Under the pieces are notes generated by a model, which searched no databases, was not told the origin of the DNA, and saw only the letters and a list, made by a program, of their open reading frames with translations. A program made the translations under genes and the position numbers. From Acidobacteria bacterium UBA2994 (GTDB lineage: Bacteria > Acidobacteriota > Vicinamibacteria > Vicinamibacterales > UBA8438), in the NCBI GenBank assembly GCA_002346545.1, contig DEAA01000035.1:595-43377 (forward strand): 42,783 nucleotides of DNA. The letters are read 5' to 3'. Positions 20,633 through 28,002 of the stretch are shown here, piece after piece (within the stretch, counting starts at the first letter, position 1; each line of letters begins with the position of its first letter).

Positions 20633-21856
20633 TTAACCACGGCCGAGCGCCGTGATCGGGTCGAGTGAGGCAGCCTTGGAAGCAGGATATAGACCGAAGA
20701 AGAGGCCGACGACGGCAGTCATCGTCACGCCGAGGACCACCGACCAAGGATGGACCACAGCAGGTACGGGACTAAGTGAGCTCAGTCCAATGGCTACACC
20801 CCAGCCTATGGCGGTTCCGACGAGTCCCCCGCTGACGGAGAGGATTACCGACTCGGCGAGTATCTGCCAGAGTAGGTCCCGGCGACGCGCCCCGAGTGCT
20901 TTGCGCAGTCCGATCTCGCGGGTGCGTTCGGATACCACCATAAGCATGATGTTCATGATCACGATGCCGCCCACCAGCAGGGACAGGCCGACGATGCCGA
21001 CCAGAACAGCGAAGATCCCGGTGGTAGCCTGTTCATAAAGTCCAAGGACCGTGTCGGAAGTGAACACTCCGAAGTCGTCCTCTTCGTTCGCGCGCAGCCG
21101 CCGGTCAATGCGCAGCGCTACCGTCGCTTCGTCGATTGCCCGATCGATTTGTTCAGGGGTGTTAGGGCGAACGGTAAGCTCTAGCGACGGGCGCGAACCG
21201 AACAGCTTCCTGAACCGACCCATGGGGAGGATCACGTACTCGTCCTGGGATTGACCGAATGTTGAGGGGGTCGGCTCGCTCACCCCGATCACCCGGAAGT
21301 TGACGCCCTGGATCTTGATGGTCTTGTCGATAGGGTCGAGGGTGCCGAATAGACTGTCAGCGGTGTCGAAGCCAAGCAGCGCGACGCTACGGTTGCGATC
21401 GACTTCGGTCGGGCTCATCAGCCGGCCCTGTTCTGCAGTGAAGGTCGGGAAGTTGATGTACTCGCTCGTTACCCCACGGATGCCGACGTTCTCCAGAACC
21501 TGGTCCCGATAGCGCACCTCACCGCTACGACCACTCTGCGCCATCACCGAGTCCACCGAGTCGGCCAGCCGCCGGATTGCTTCCGCGTCGTCGAGCGTGA
21601 TCAGCGGGTTGTTTCTCGCTCGCTCGATGTCTTCCTCCGTCATCACCATCCCTCGGCGCTGAATGCTGAAGGAGTCAGCCCCGAACTGCGAGACGATGGC
21701 GCCGCTGACCTCCTCGTTGACCCCCTGGATAAGGGACACCACGGCGATGATTGAGGCTACCGCTACAATGTTTCCGAGCACGGTGAGGAGTGACCGCAAC
21801 TTATTCGCCCAGATGGCCTGCAGGGCGATAACGGTCAGGTCAGCGGCTCGACGCAT
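20633..21856 (-). CDS. MacB/FtsX-type ABC transporter permease
   Basis: Paralogue of the next gene with the same order: N-terminal helix (ANKLRSLLTVLGNIVAVASI), periplasmic MacB core, and three C-terminal helices with TERTREIGLRKALGARRRDL. It ends LDPITALGRG. I choose ATG at 21856 (407 residues, MRRAADLTVIALQAIWANKL): it lies 8 bases after the adaptor stop, with GGAAGGT upstream. An in-frame ATG at 21922 would add 22 low-complexity Ser/Glu residues and overlap the adaptor gene by 59 bases. No nucleotide-binding domain is present. Confidence 0.92.
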   Translation of the reverse strand: MRRAADLTVIALQAIWANKLRSLLTVLGNIVAVASIIAVVSLIQGVNEEVSGAIVSQFGADSFSIQRRGMVMTEEDIERARNNPLITLDDAEAIRRLADSVDSVMAQSGRSGEVRYRDQVLENVGIRGVTSEYINFPTFTAEQGRLMSPTEVDRNRSVALLGFDTADSLFGTLDPIDKTIKIQGVNFRVIGVSEPTPSTFGQSQDEYVILPMGRFRKLFGSRPSLELTVRPNTPEQIDRAIDEATVALRIDRRLRANEEDDFGVFTSDTVLGLYEQATTGIFAVLVGIVGLSLLVGGIVIMNIMLMVVSERTREIGLRKALGARRRDLLWQILAESVILSVSGGLVGTAIGWGVAIGLSSLSPVPAVVHPWSVVLGVTMTAVVGLFFGLYPASKAASLDPITALGRG

Positions 21857-21863
21857 CTCTTCG

Positions 21864-23243
21864 CTACCTTCCGAACCTGAACTGGAAGCCGCCGCTTCTC
21901 TCACCGGCCTCTGACGACTCATTGCCGCTAGCGATCCTGATGTCGTCGCCGTCCGTCAGGTTCCTGACCTCGCTGAACGGTCCGGTGATGATGAGGTCTC
22001 CCTCTTGGATACCGTTGAGTGCCTCGAAATACCGCTCGCCGGCGATGCCAGTATCGACCGGAGCAAAAACGGCACGGCCTTGGCGCGCTACGAACACGCC
22101 TTCGATTTCTTCCTCTGAACCTCCCGGCGGAAGTTCTGCCGCAGATACCTGCGAGCTGACGCCAGGTCGCCGCCGGTCGTTCGTGTTGTTGCGCAACAGG
22201 TTGCCGCTGGCGTCGACCACAACCTCACGGACCGTGGCGGCCTGAATCGGGATCGAGAGCGAAGCCGTGCGGAACGCGGTCGTGATGTCGGCGGTGCAGG
22301 TGAAGCCGGGGCGAACGCCCGGAATCTCGTCGTCGAGCGTCACGACCACCTTGAACGTGGTGGCCTGGGTGCCGGCGCCCTGACCGCCAGCCTGGATCGG
22401 GCTGTTACCGATTTCGGTCACCACTCCGGTGAACTCGTCGTCGGGTAGCGCGTCGATAGTGACGATGGCAAGTTGGCCCAATTCGATACTCGGGATGTCG
22501 GTCTCGTCCACCTCCACTTCGGCTTCGATCACCGACAGATCCGCGATGGTCGCGAGTACCGTGCCGGCATTGTTCATGGTGCCTACCACGACGGTCTCGC
22601 CTTCCTCGATGTTGCGGCGTGTCACCACGCCGGCGAACGGTGAGGTGATTGTCACCTTCGTCAGTTCGTAGCGCGCGCTTTCGAGGCTGGCCTCCTCTTG
22701 CCGGATCCTCTCGACTTGAGTCGCGACATCGACCTCGCGGGCCTGCAGCTCGGTTTCCCTTAACGTGACGTCGGTCAGCGCCTGGTCGTACGCCTCACGC
22801 GAGATCAATCGCAGCTCCCACAGGTTCTGCTGACGCTCCAGGTTGTCGCGCGAGAGGGCAAGATTCACCTGCGACGTCTCGACCGCTACTTCGAGCTGTC
22901 GCTGCGACGAGCGGGATGCACGCAGCGACGCTTCGCCTCGGTCCACGGCCGAGCGAAGGGTTTCGGGGTCGATCTCGAGCAGGAACTGGCCTCGGTCAAC
23001 CCGGTCGCCTTCGTCGAACGCTAGCCGGGTCACTCGGCCCATGGTGTCTGCCGAGATGTCCACGGTCAGCTGGGGCACGATTGTGCCCGAGGCCGATACC
23101 AGTGCCTCCAAGTTTCTGCGTTCGACCCTCTCGACCTCCACCTCGGGTCCCGAGGAGCGTTCGAACGTCAGGTTGAAGTAGACCAGTGCGCCGCCGATGG
23201 CGACGATGAAAATTGCGATCAGACTTTTACGTAGCACCGTCAA
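21864..23243 (-). CDS. Periplasmic adaptor (membrane fusion) protein, MacA/HlyD family
   Basis: A 459-residue protein with an N-terminal membrane anchor (about 6-25), a lipoyl/barrel-sandwich half near 50-95 (SASGTIVPQLTVDISADTMG), and an alpha-helical hairpin of about 100 residues rich in Arg, Glu and Gln. The second lipoyl half follows (ITSPFAGVVTRRNIEEGETV), then beta-barrel domains. It would link the inner-membrane permeases to an outer-membrane channel. The start is TTG at 23243: GGAGGA lies seven bases upstream, overlapping the end of the Yip1 gene. GTG at 23237 is an alternative. The C-terminus is Gly/Ser/Arg-rich. Confidence 0.93.
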   Translation of the reverse strand: MTVLRKSLIAIFIVAIGGALVYFNLTFERSSGPEVEVERVERRNLEALVSASGTIVPQLTVDISADTMGRVTRLAFDEGDRVDRGQFLLEIDPETLRSAVDRGEASLRASRSSQRQLEVAVETSQVNLALSRDNLERQQNLWELRLISREAYDQALTDVTLRETELQAREVDVATQVERIRQEEASLESARYELTKVTITSPFAGVVTRRNIEEGETVVVGTMNNAGTVLATIADLSVIEAEVEVDETDIPSIELGQLAIVTIDALPDDEFTGVVTEIGNSPIQAGGQGAGTQATTFKVVVTLDDEIPGVRPGFTCTADITTAFRTASLSIPIQAATVREVVVDASGNLLRNNTNDRRRPGVSSQVSAAELPPGGSEEEIEGVFVARQGRAVFAPVDTGIAGERYFEALNGIQEGDLIITGPFSEVRNLTDGDDIRIASGNESSEAGERSGGFQFRFGR

Positions 23244-23247
23244 CGAC

Positions 23248-23985
23248 TCATCCTCCGATTTGGGAGAGTACCGATCCGATCCCGGTGGCGATTAGGGCGT
23301 ACAACACGTAGAACGTCGTGGCAATCGGTCCGGTGTGCCGTCCATAGAGTACGCCGACACCAATCGCCACGATGAATAGCTGCCAGACGATGAAGAGATC
23401 CACAGCTGCGAGCGTACTCTGCGCGAACGTGCTTTCCTCGAGCATAGGGAAGAAGGCGGCGAGGGTCGAGGGGCTGTTCATAGCGCCCCGAGCATAGTTC
23501 AGTGGCAATACGAACGCCTGCTGGACGATATTCACGACACCGGCGTGGGCGACGACGGCGAACATCGCCTTGAACGGCGCATGCGCGCCCAGCACGACGT
23601 AGCACACCGACCATAGCACCCCAGCAACGACCAGGCCCAAGAGCGGGATCCCGATGGCCGCGCCACCGATGCTGAAGTAGACGGCGTTACCCATCTGGCG
23701 CTCCATTTGGGTGTACATCTCGTCGTTCACGGAAATCCCGAATGACTCCATCGCATCCAGTTGCTGTTCGAGCGCCGCCTGTTGGCCTACCTCTGTGCTG
23801 AGTATCACTCCTGCGCCGCCGGCCACGGCGAGCGTGACGACCATCAGGGCGCCCAGCACCTTCGGCGCCCGCACGATGGTCTCGTAGGTCTTGCGCGGCG
23901 CGAACAGCACGCCGAACAGGCGGCTGATCGGGCCAGGCTCGGCCGCGGCCGTCTGTTGCATGGGGGCGCGGAGTTCGTCGGACAT
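23248..23985 (-). CDS. Yip1-domain integral membrane protein
   Basis: A 245-residue protein. After a short Ala/Glu/Pro-rich head comes RLFGVLFAPRKTYETIVRAP, the usual bacterial Yip1 entry motif. About five hydrophobic helices follow (near 48-68, 105-130, 140-170, 190-210 and 218-240). Function unknown; these proteins often accompany membrane transport genes. It is the first gene of the set, and its stop lies inside the ribosome site of the adaptor gene. ATG at 23985 is preferred; a GTG at 24039 would add 18 residues but would sit at the likely transcription start. Confidence 0.82.
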   Translation of the reverse strand: MSDELRAPMQQTAAAEPGPISRLFGVLFAPRKTYETIVRAPKVLGALMVVTLAVAGGAGVILSTEVGQQAALEQQLDAMESFGISVNDEMYTQMERQMGNAVYFSIGGAAIGIPLLGLVVAGVLWSVCYVVLGAHAPFKAMFAVVAHAGVVNIVQQAFVLPLNYARGAMNSPSTLAAFFPMLEESTFAQSTLAAVDLFIVWQLFIVAIGVGVLYGRHTGPIATTFYVLYALIATGIGSVLSQIGG

Positions 23986-24041
23986 AGCTTCGGTGGTCGG
24001 CGCCGGCCCGGGGTGACGTGGCCCTGTAACCCCAATCACCC

Positions 24042-24047
24042 ATTGTA
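24042..24047 (-). promoter_or_regulatory. Possible -10 element of the Yip1-adaptor-permease operon
   Basis: Minus-strand TACAAT is five-sixths of the consensus -10 and would start transcription near 24035. No good -35 is seen at 16-18 bases. The octamer AAGTACAA containing part of it recurs 59 bases upstream (24109-24102), so an activator site is conceivable. Confidence 0.3.
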
Positions 24048-24155
24048 CTTCGTTGCTGCAGTCTCACTCGGACCGCAGCTGGTCAAGCCCTGCCCGTCGT
24101 CTTGTACTTAGACGGTCGGTTCGAGGCGAAAGTTCAGCCTGCCGGACCGCTTTCC

Positions 24156-24184
24156 TTGACACCGGACCGGGGTTGACCTAGTGT
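24156..24184 (+). promoter_or_regulatory. Sigma-70-like promoter for the arginine decarboxylase gene
   Basis: TTGACA (24156-24161), 17 bases, then TAGTGT (24179-24184). The -35 is perfect and the spacing ideal. Transcription would start near 24191. This argues against the GTG at 24181 as the start codon of the following gene. Confidence 0.6.
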
Positions 24185-24213
24185 CCGCGAGTGTCGTCCC
24201 GCCGGAGCCATCT

Positions 24214-24765
24214 GTGATTGATCTCGTCCCGAAGGAGCTCTTCTTCACTAAGGGCGTGGGCAAGCACCGGGAGAAGCTGACCTCCTTCGAGCTTGCTTTG
24301 CGGTCGGCCGGCATCGCCGCTTGCAATCTCGTGCGGGTTTCAAGCATTTTCCCGCCTGGCTGCAAGATTCTGTCCAAGGCCGAAGGGATCCGGCGTCTCA
24401 AGCCGGGGCAGGTCACCTTCGTCGTCATGTCCGAGGCCGCCACGCAGGAGGCGCACCGGCTCATCGCCGCGACCATCGGCGTGGCGATTCCGCGCGACCG
24501 AAAGTTGTTCGGGTATCTCTCCGAGCACCACAGTTTCGGCGAGAACGAAGAGACGGCCGGCGACTATGCCGAGGAACTAGCCGCCGAGATGCTTGCTACC
24601 ACCCTAGGCCTAGACTTCGATCCGGACAAGAGCTGGGACGAGAAGAAAGAGGTCTATCGCCTGTCCAACCAGATTGTCCGCACGCAGAACGTGACCCAGA
24701 CTGCGGTTGGCGACAAGAACGGTCTCTGGACGACCGTCATTGCCGCCGCCGTTCTCGTGGGATGA
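24214..24765 (+). CDS. Pyruvoyl-dependent arginine decarboxylase
   Basis: Converts arginine to agmatine, the first step of one polyamine route, using a pyruvoyl group made by self-cleavage at a serine. The segment LVPKELFFTKGVGKHREKLT opens the family domain. NLVRVSSIFPPGCKIL contains the Ser-Ser cleavage site, after which the alpha chain begins. Downstream are GYLSEHHSFGENEETAGDYA and a C-terminal helix. The 183 residues fit the family (about 160-180). I chose GTG at 24214: GGAG lies six bases upstream, and the start falls after the predicted transcription start. GTG at 24181 would add 11 residues. The stop overlaps the next gene (ATGA), so the two are translated together. Confidence 0.9.
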   Translation: MIDLVPKELFFTKGVGKHREKLTSFELALRSAGIAACNLVRVSSIFPPGCKILSKAEGIRRLKPGQVTFVVMSEAATQEAHRLIAATIGVAIPRDRKLFGYLSEHHSFGENEETAGDYAEELAAEMLATTLGLDFDPDKSWDEKKEVYRLSNQIVRTQNVTQTAVGDKNGLWTTVIAAAVLVG

Positions 24766-25769
24766 AGGGCGCTTTCGCCCGCCGGCCGGCCTTGTTCGCC
24801 GGGTGGCGGCGTGCCGGGTTGGCGTTGTTGGTACTGGGAGGGAGCCCCGCGCTCGCTCCAGCGCAGGTGTTCGAGTCGGTCGGTACCCGGGCACTTGGCA
24901 TGGGAGGTGCGTTCGTTGCGGTCGCCGACGACGCCAGCGCCAACTACTGGAACCCGGCTGGCCTGGCTACGATGTTCTTCAGCGCCGTGGCCGAAGGTCA
25001 GCGGACCGGGCGCCGAATCCGTAGCGACGTCGGGCTACGGGAGTCGAACGACGACCTCACGGTTCTGACCTCCTTCGCGACCCCGTCTCTTGGTTTCAGC
25101 TACTATCGACTCCGTAGTTGGCAGGCTGCTCCGCGGGCCGAGGGGTCAGCCTTCCTCCGATCGCTCACGACCCAGCACCTCGGCGCGACCTTCGTGCAGC
25201 CGATCTCGCCGGGTCTGGCGATTGCAACGGTGGTCAAGATCGTGCGCGGGACGGTTGGGGTCGGTTTCTCCGACGGCGTTGCTCCGGTCGACGACTTCGT
25301 CGACCAAGCCTCGACCCTGGAGACCCACACCACGAACCGCTTCGACCTCGATGTGGGCATCGTGGCCGGCACTGGATTGGTGCGGGTCGGGGTGGTCGCG
25401 CGCAACATCAGGGAGTCCGAGTTCGCCGCCTCGAATGAGGTCACCCTCGTGCTCAAGCGTCAGCTCCGCGGGGGCATCGCCCTGCGTCCTCGGGAGTCCT
25501 TGCTCGTGGCGCTCGATGCTGATCTATCGACAACCGAGACCCTGCATGGTCCGCGTCGGATCGTGGCGGCTGGAGTTGAGCAGCGTTTTTCCAGGTTCGC
25601 GGTCCGGGCCGGCAGTCGCTACGATCTTGAGCGCGGCGACCCAGCTCCGGTGGGTGCGGTTGGCGTTAGCGTCGAGCTAACCTCAGGATTTTGGCTTGAC
25701 GGTCAGGTGACGCGTAGTCGCAACGATGATGAACGGAGCTGGGGCGTATCCGCCCGCGTCGGTTTCTGA
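24762..25769 (+). CDS. Predicted outer-membrane beta-barrel protein, PorV/UPF0164-like
   Basis: A 335-residue protein with a signal peptide (basic head, hydrophobic GLALLVLGG, cleavage probably after APAQ near residue 35). It begins FESVGTRALGMGGAFVAVAD, then DDASANYWNPAGLA. This opening is shared by PorV/PorQ, FadL-like and UPF0164 barrels. Alternating strands follow throughout, and it ends in an aromatic residue (ARVGF), as barrel proteins do. ATG at 24762 overlaps the decarboxylase stop. An open frame in this phase extends back to 24321 but would lie inside the decarboxylase gene. Substrate unknown. Confidence 0.82.
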   Translation: MKGAFARRPALFAGWRRAGLALLVLGGSPALAPAQVFESVGTRALGMGGAFVAVADDASANYWNPAGLATMFFSAVAEGQRTGRRIRSDVGLRESNDDLTVLTSFATPSLGFSYYRLRSWQAAPRAEGSAFLRSLTTQHLGATFVQPISPGLAIATVVKIVRGTVGVGFSDGVAPVDDFVDQASTLETHTTNRFDLDVGIVAGTGLVRVGVVARNIRESEFAASNEVTLVLKRQLRGGIALRPRESLLVALDADLSTTETLHGPRRIVAAGVEQRFSRFAVRAGSRYDLERGDPAPVGAVGVSVELTSGFWLDGQVTRSRNDDERSWGVSARVGF

Positions 25770-25859
25770 GCTGGTCGCTCCGCCGCCCTGCTGGGGATGA
25801 GCTTCCGCTTCGTCCGCTACTGCCTGAAGAAGTACCACTTCGGGTAAAGGTTAACGGCC

Positions 25860-25878
25860 TGACAACGACTGGTTGTCA
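25860..25878 (+). other. Stem-loop downstream of the barrel gene
   Basis: TGACAAC, loop GACTG, GTTGTCA forms a perfect 7-bp stem about 90 bases after the barrel gene stop, followed by ATTCTT. It might be a weak terminator or an operator; the T-run is broken. Confidence 0.35.
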
Positions 25879-25887
25879 ATTCTTGTC

Positions 25888-25967
25888 CATGGCAGAAAAT
25901 GTCACCCTCGACGGGCACGCGGCCGGATCGGGAACATTGACAGATGCCCTTTGTTTCATGGCAGAAA
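25888..25967 (+). repeat. Pair of 11-bp direct repeats upstream of the pilin
   Basis: CATGGCAGAAA occurs at 25888-25898 and 25957-25967, 69 bases apart, each preceded by TTGT. Three TGTC tetramers lie at 25874, 25884 and 25900. Position about 30-120 bases upstream of the sigma-54-like site would suit an enhancer-binding regulator, but that is inference. Confidence 0.4.
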
Positions 25968-25996
25968 GACTTATGACTTAATGGAAGGCGCTTTGG

Positions 25997-26011
25997 TGGA
26001 CCCATCCTTGC
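25997..26011 (+). promoter_or_regulatory. Sigma-54-like promoter element of the pilin gene
   Basis: TGGACCCATCCTTGC keeps the -24 GG and -12 GC exactly ten bases apart and has a full TTGC. In the -24 box two of six bases differ from TGGCAC. It overlaps the palindrome ATCCTT-GCG-AAGGAT (26004-26018), which could instead be a protein site. Transcription would begin near 26023, about 110 nt before the start codon. Pilin genes in several phyla use sigma-54. Confidence 0.4.
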
Positions 26012-26132
26012 GAAGGATCGTTGCACTTGAAGTTGTGGTCCGGTGCACTCAAGGGGAGAGCGCCGCTCACATACCCTGGTGTCGAGCCGGTCGTGGCCAG
26101 ATCGCCGCGGAGCTCGACCAAGGAGACGCACC

Positions 26133-26660
26133 ATGAGGCGGAGTAACGACGCTGGTTTCACCCTGATCGAATTGTTGATCGTTGTCGCGATCATCGGAAT
26201 CATCGCCGCGATTGCTGTGCCAGGCCTGCTCCGGGCGCGTATGTCCGGCAATGAGGCGTCGGCCATCGGCTCGCTGCGCGCGGTCAACAGCGCCCAATCC
26301 ACGTTCGCTGCGAGCTGTGGGAGCGGGTTCTACGCCCCGACCCTGCTCAGGCTGGGCACACCGCCCACCGTCGGCGGCGGGGACGGGTTCATCGGCACCG
26401 ACCTGAACACCGATCCGTCCGTCAAGAGCAGTTACACCATCGCCATGACGCCGGGATCGGCTGCGACTGGTGCGCCAGCCTCCTGTAACGGCGCGGCGGC
26501 CGGGACGGTCGTGTCGACCTACTTTGTGTCTGGAGCGCCGACCGCCGGAGGTGGCGTGCGCTTCTTCGGTACCAACCAGGGCGCTACCATCTATCAGTCC
26601 ACGGCAGCCGTGCCGGTCACGCAGAACGGCGCTCCGGCTGGCGCGACGCCGATCCAGTAG
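26133..26660 (+). CDS. Type IV pilin-like protein (class III prepilin)
   Basis: A 175-residue prepilin with a short leader. Cleavage is expected after Gly8 (DAG/FTLIELL), with Phe at mature position 1 and the conserved Glu5. The N-terminal helix reads IELLIVVAIIGIIAAIAVPG. The rest is Gly/Ala/Ser/Thr-rich with only two cysteines, Cys62 and Cys118. It may be the major pilin or a related pseudopilin. ATG at 26133 is chosen: AGGAGA lies six bases upstream, and the leader fits. A longer frame starting at 26043 has no support. Neighbours are a disulfide-forming fusion enzyme, an ABC transporter and the prepilin peptidase. Confidence 0.93.
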   Translation: MRRSNDAGFTLIELLIVVAIIGIIAAIAVPGLLRARMSGNEASAIGSLRAVNSAQSTFAASCGSGFYAPTLLRLGTPPTVGGGDGFIGTDLNTDPSVKSSYTIAMTPGSAATGAPASCNGAAAGTVVSTYFVSGAPTAGGGVRFFGTNQGATIYQSTAAVPVTQNGAPAGATPIQ

Positions 26661-26680
26661 TCCGATACCCGGTGAAGACG

Positions 26681-26702
26681 CGTCGACTGTTACCGGTCGA
26701 CG
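26681..26702 (+). other. Stem-loop between pilin and VKOR-DsbA genes
   Basis: CGTCGAC, an 8-nt loop, GTCGACG forms a perfect 7-bp stem 20 bases after the pilin stop. No T-run follows. Such structures can protect the 3' end of an abundant pilin message while letting some transcription pass to downstream genes. Confidence 0.4.
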
Positions 26703-26774
26703 GTGTCGAGCGAGGGGGTATCTGTCCATCTTTGGACGGAGTTCCCGTCTCGTTCGCGAGGAGAGCCGAGATAG

Positions 26775-27989
26775 ATGAGTACGCGAGTTCGCGGCGGAAT
26801 TCTGCTGTTGGTCCTGGTCGGGTTCGGAGCGTCCTTGACGTCTACCTGGGTGCACTACCAGATGCTCGCCGATCCCGAGTACACCAGTTTCTGCGACATT
26901 AACGAGAGCGTCAGCTGCACCCAGGTGTATCGGAGCCGATTCGGTTCGTTTGGGGGCATTCCTGTCGCGTTGCTCGGCGCGAGCTGGTTTGCGCTGGTCG
27001 GGCTGCTCACGCTGGCCACCGGTCGGTCGACGGAGCTTGATGAGAACCTGGGCTCCTATCTCCTGGTGCTGTCGACCCTGGGACTGGCGGTGGTGTTGTT
27101 TCTCGGCTACGCCTCGTTCATGGTGCTTGGCGCCGTTTGCGTCCTGTGCGTCGTGGTGTATGTGGCCGTGGTCGGAATCTTTCTGCTGTCAGGGGCGCTC
27201 AGTTCGGCGCCGCTGCGGTCCATGCCGGGGCGGACGGCGGCAGATCTTGCCAGACTGGTCCGCAGCCCGATGGCGGTGGCGGCGACTGTGGCCTATCTCG
27301 GTCTGACCTTGGGTGCGGTGGTGGCGATGCCTGGCGAGCGGGAGCCTGCGCTCGGCCGCTCGGTACTTTCTAGCCCTGACGAGGCGTCGCCGGCGTCCCA
27401 AGAGTCGGAGTTTGAGCGGTTCTGGGATGGGCAGCCCAGGGTCGATCTCGACGTGCCGCGGGACGGGGCGCAGGTGCAGGTGTTGAAGTTCAACGACTAC
27501 CAGTGTCCGTCCTGTGCGCAGACCCATTCGGCCTACGAGCCGGTGTTTGCCCGTTTCGAGTCGAGTCATCCGGGGGCTGTGCGTCAGGTGGTACTGGATT
27601 ATCCGCTGGATCCCGAGTGCAACGCGCAGACGCCGCGTGGCGGACATACCGGCGCGTGCGAGGCGGCGGTGGCGGTACGCCTGGCGCGGCGGGAAGGGCA
27701 CGAGACGGATATGGTTCGCTGGCTCTACGAGAATCAGGTGGAGCTCTCACGGGAGTCGGTGCGCGTCGCGCTCGAGGAGGTTACTGGTATGACCGACTTC
27801 GACGAGCGGTATGACGAGACCCTTGAGGCTGTGCGAGCCGACATTGCACTCGGCGAGCAGGTGGAGATCGAGGCGACGCCGACCTTCGTCATCAACGGGG
27901 TGGTCGTGAAAGGCGGGCTGCAGGTGCGGTTCTTTGAGGCCGCGATCGAACTGGAGCTCGAGCGCAGCCTGGTTCAAGCCTCCCAGTAG
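26775..27989 (+). CDS. VKOR-DsbA fusion, predicted periplasmic disulfide-forming enzyme
   Basis: A 404-residue protein in two parts. Residues 1-185 are a vitamin K epoxide reductase domain with about five helices; Cys40 and Cys48 form the loop pair and Cys122/Cys125 the CxxC redox centre. Residues 225-404 are a DsbA/thioredoxin-like domain with active site CPSC at 244-247 and a cis-Pro motif (EATPTFVINGV). VKOR regenerates the oxidising thioredoxin partner using quinone; fusions of the two are known in bacteria. It would act in the periplasm. AGGAGA lies ten bases before the ATG at 26775. Two-cysteine pilin upstream is a plausible substrate, which is inference. Confidence 0.92.
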   Translation: MSTRVRGGILLLVLVGFGASLTSTWVHYQMLADPEYTSFCDINESVSCTQVYRSRFGSFGGIPVALLGASWFALVGLLTLATGRSTELDENLGSYLLVLSTLGLAVVLFLGYASFMVLGAVCVLCVVVYVAVVGIFLLSGALSSAPLRSMPGRTAADLARLVRSPMAVAATVAYLGLTLGAVVAMPGEREPALGRSVLSSPDEASPASQESEFERFWDGQPRVDLDVPRDGAQVQVLKFNDYQCPSCAQTHSAYEPVFARFESSHPGAVRQVVLDYPLDPECNAQTPRGGHTGACEAAVAVRLARREGHETDMVRWLYENQVELSRESVRVALEEVTGMTDFDERYDETLEAVRADIALGEQVEIEATPTFVINGVVVKGGLQVRFFEAAIELELERSLVQASQ

Positions 27990-28002
27990 CAACGGTGCCT
28001 GG

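Larger units (their letters stand above)
25770..26132 (+). other. 363-bp gene-free leader of the pilin gene
   Basis: Lower GC than its surroundings in places. It holds a stem-loop (25860-25878), two copies of CATGGCAGAAA, a sigma-54-like element overlapping a small palindrome (25997-26018), and the pilin ribosome site AGGAGA (26121-26126). Open frames in it are short and lack coding character. I looked for the conserved core of the GEMM c-di-GMP riboswitch and did not find it. Confidence 0.6.

Noticed and set aside
24321..24761. Extension of the barrel protein frame upstream of 24762
   Set aside because: The stretch lies within the decarboxylase gene and codes an Arg/His-rich run. The signal peptide at 24762 marks the true N-terminus.
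25770..26132. Possible c-di-GMP (GEMM) riboswitch before the pilin
   Set aside because: Such riboswitches precede pilin genes in some bacteria, but the conserved GEMM core was not found by eye. A covariance-model search would settle it.
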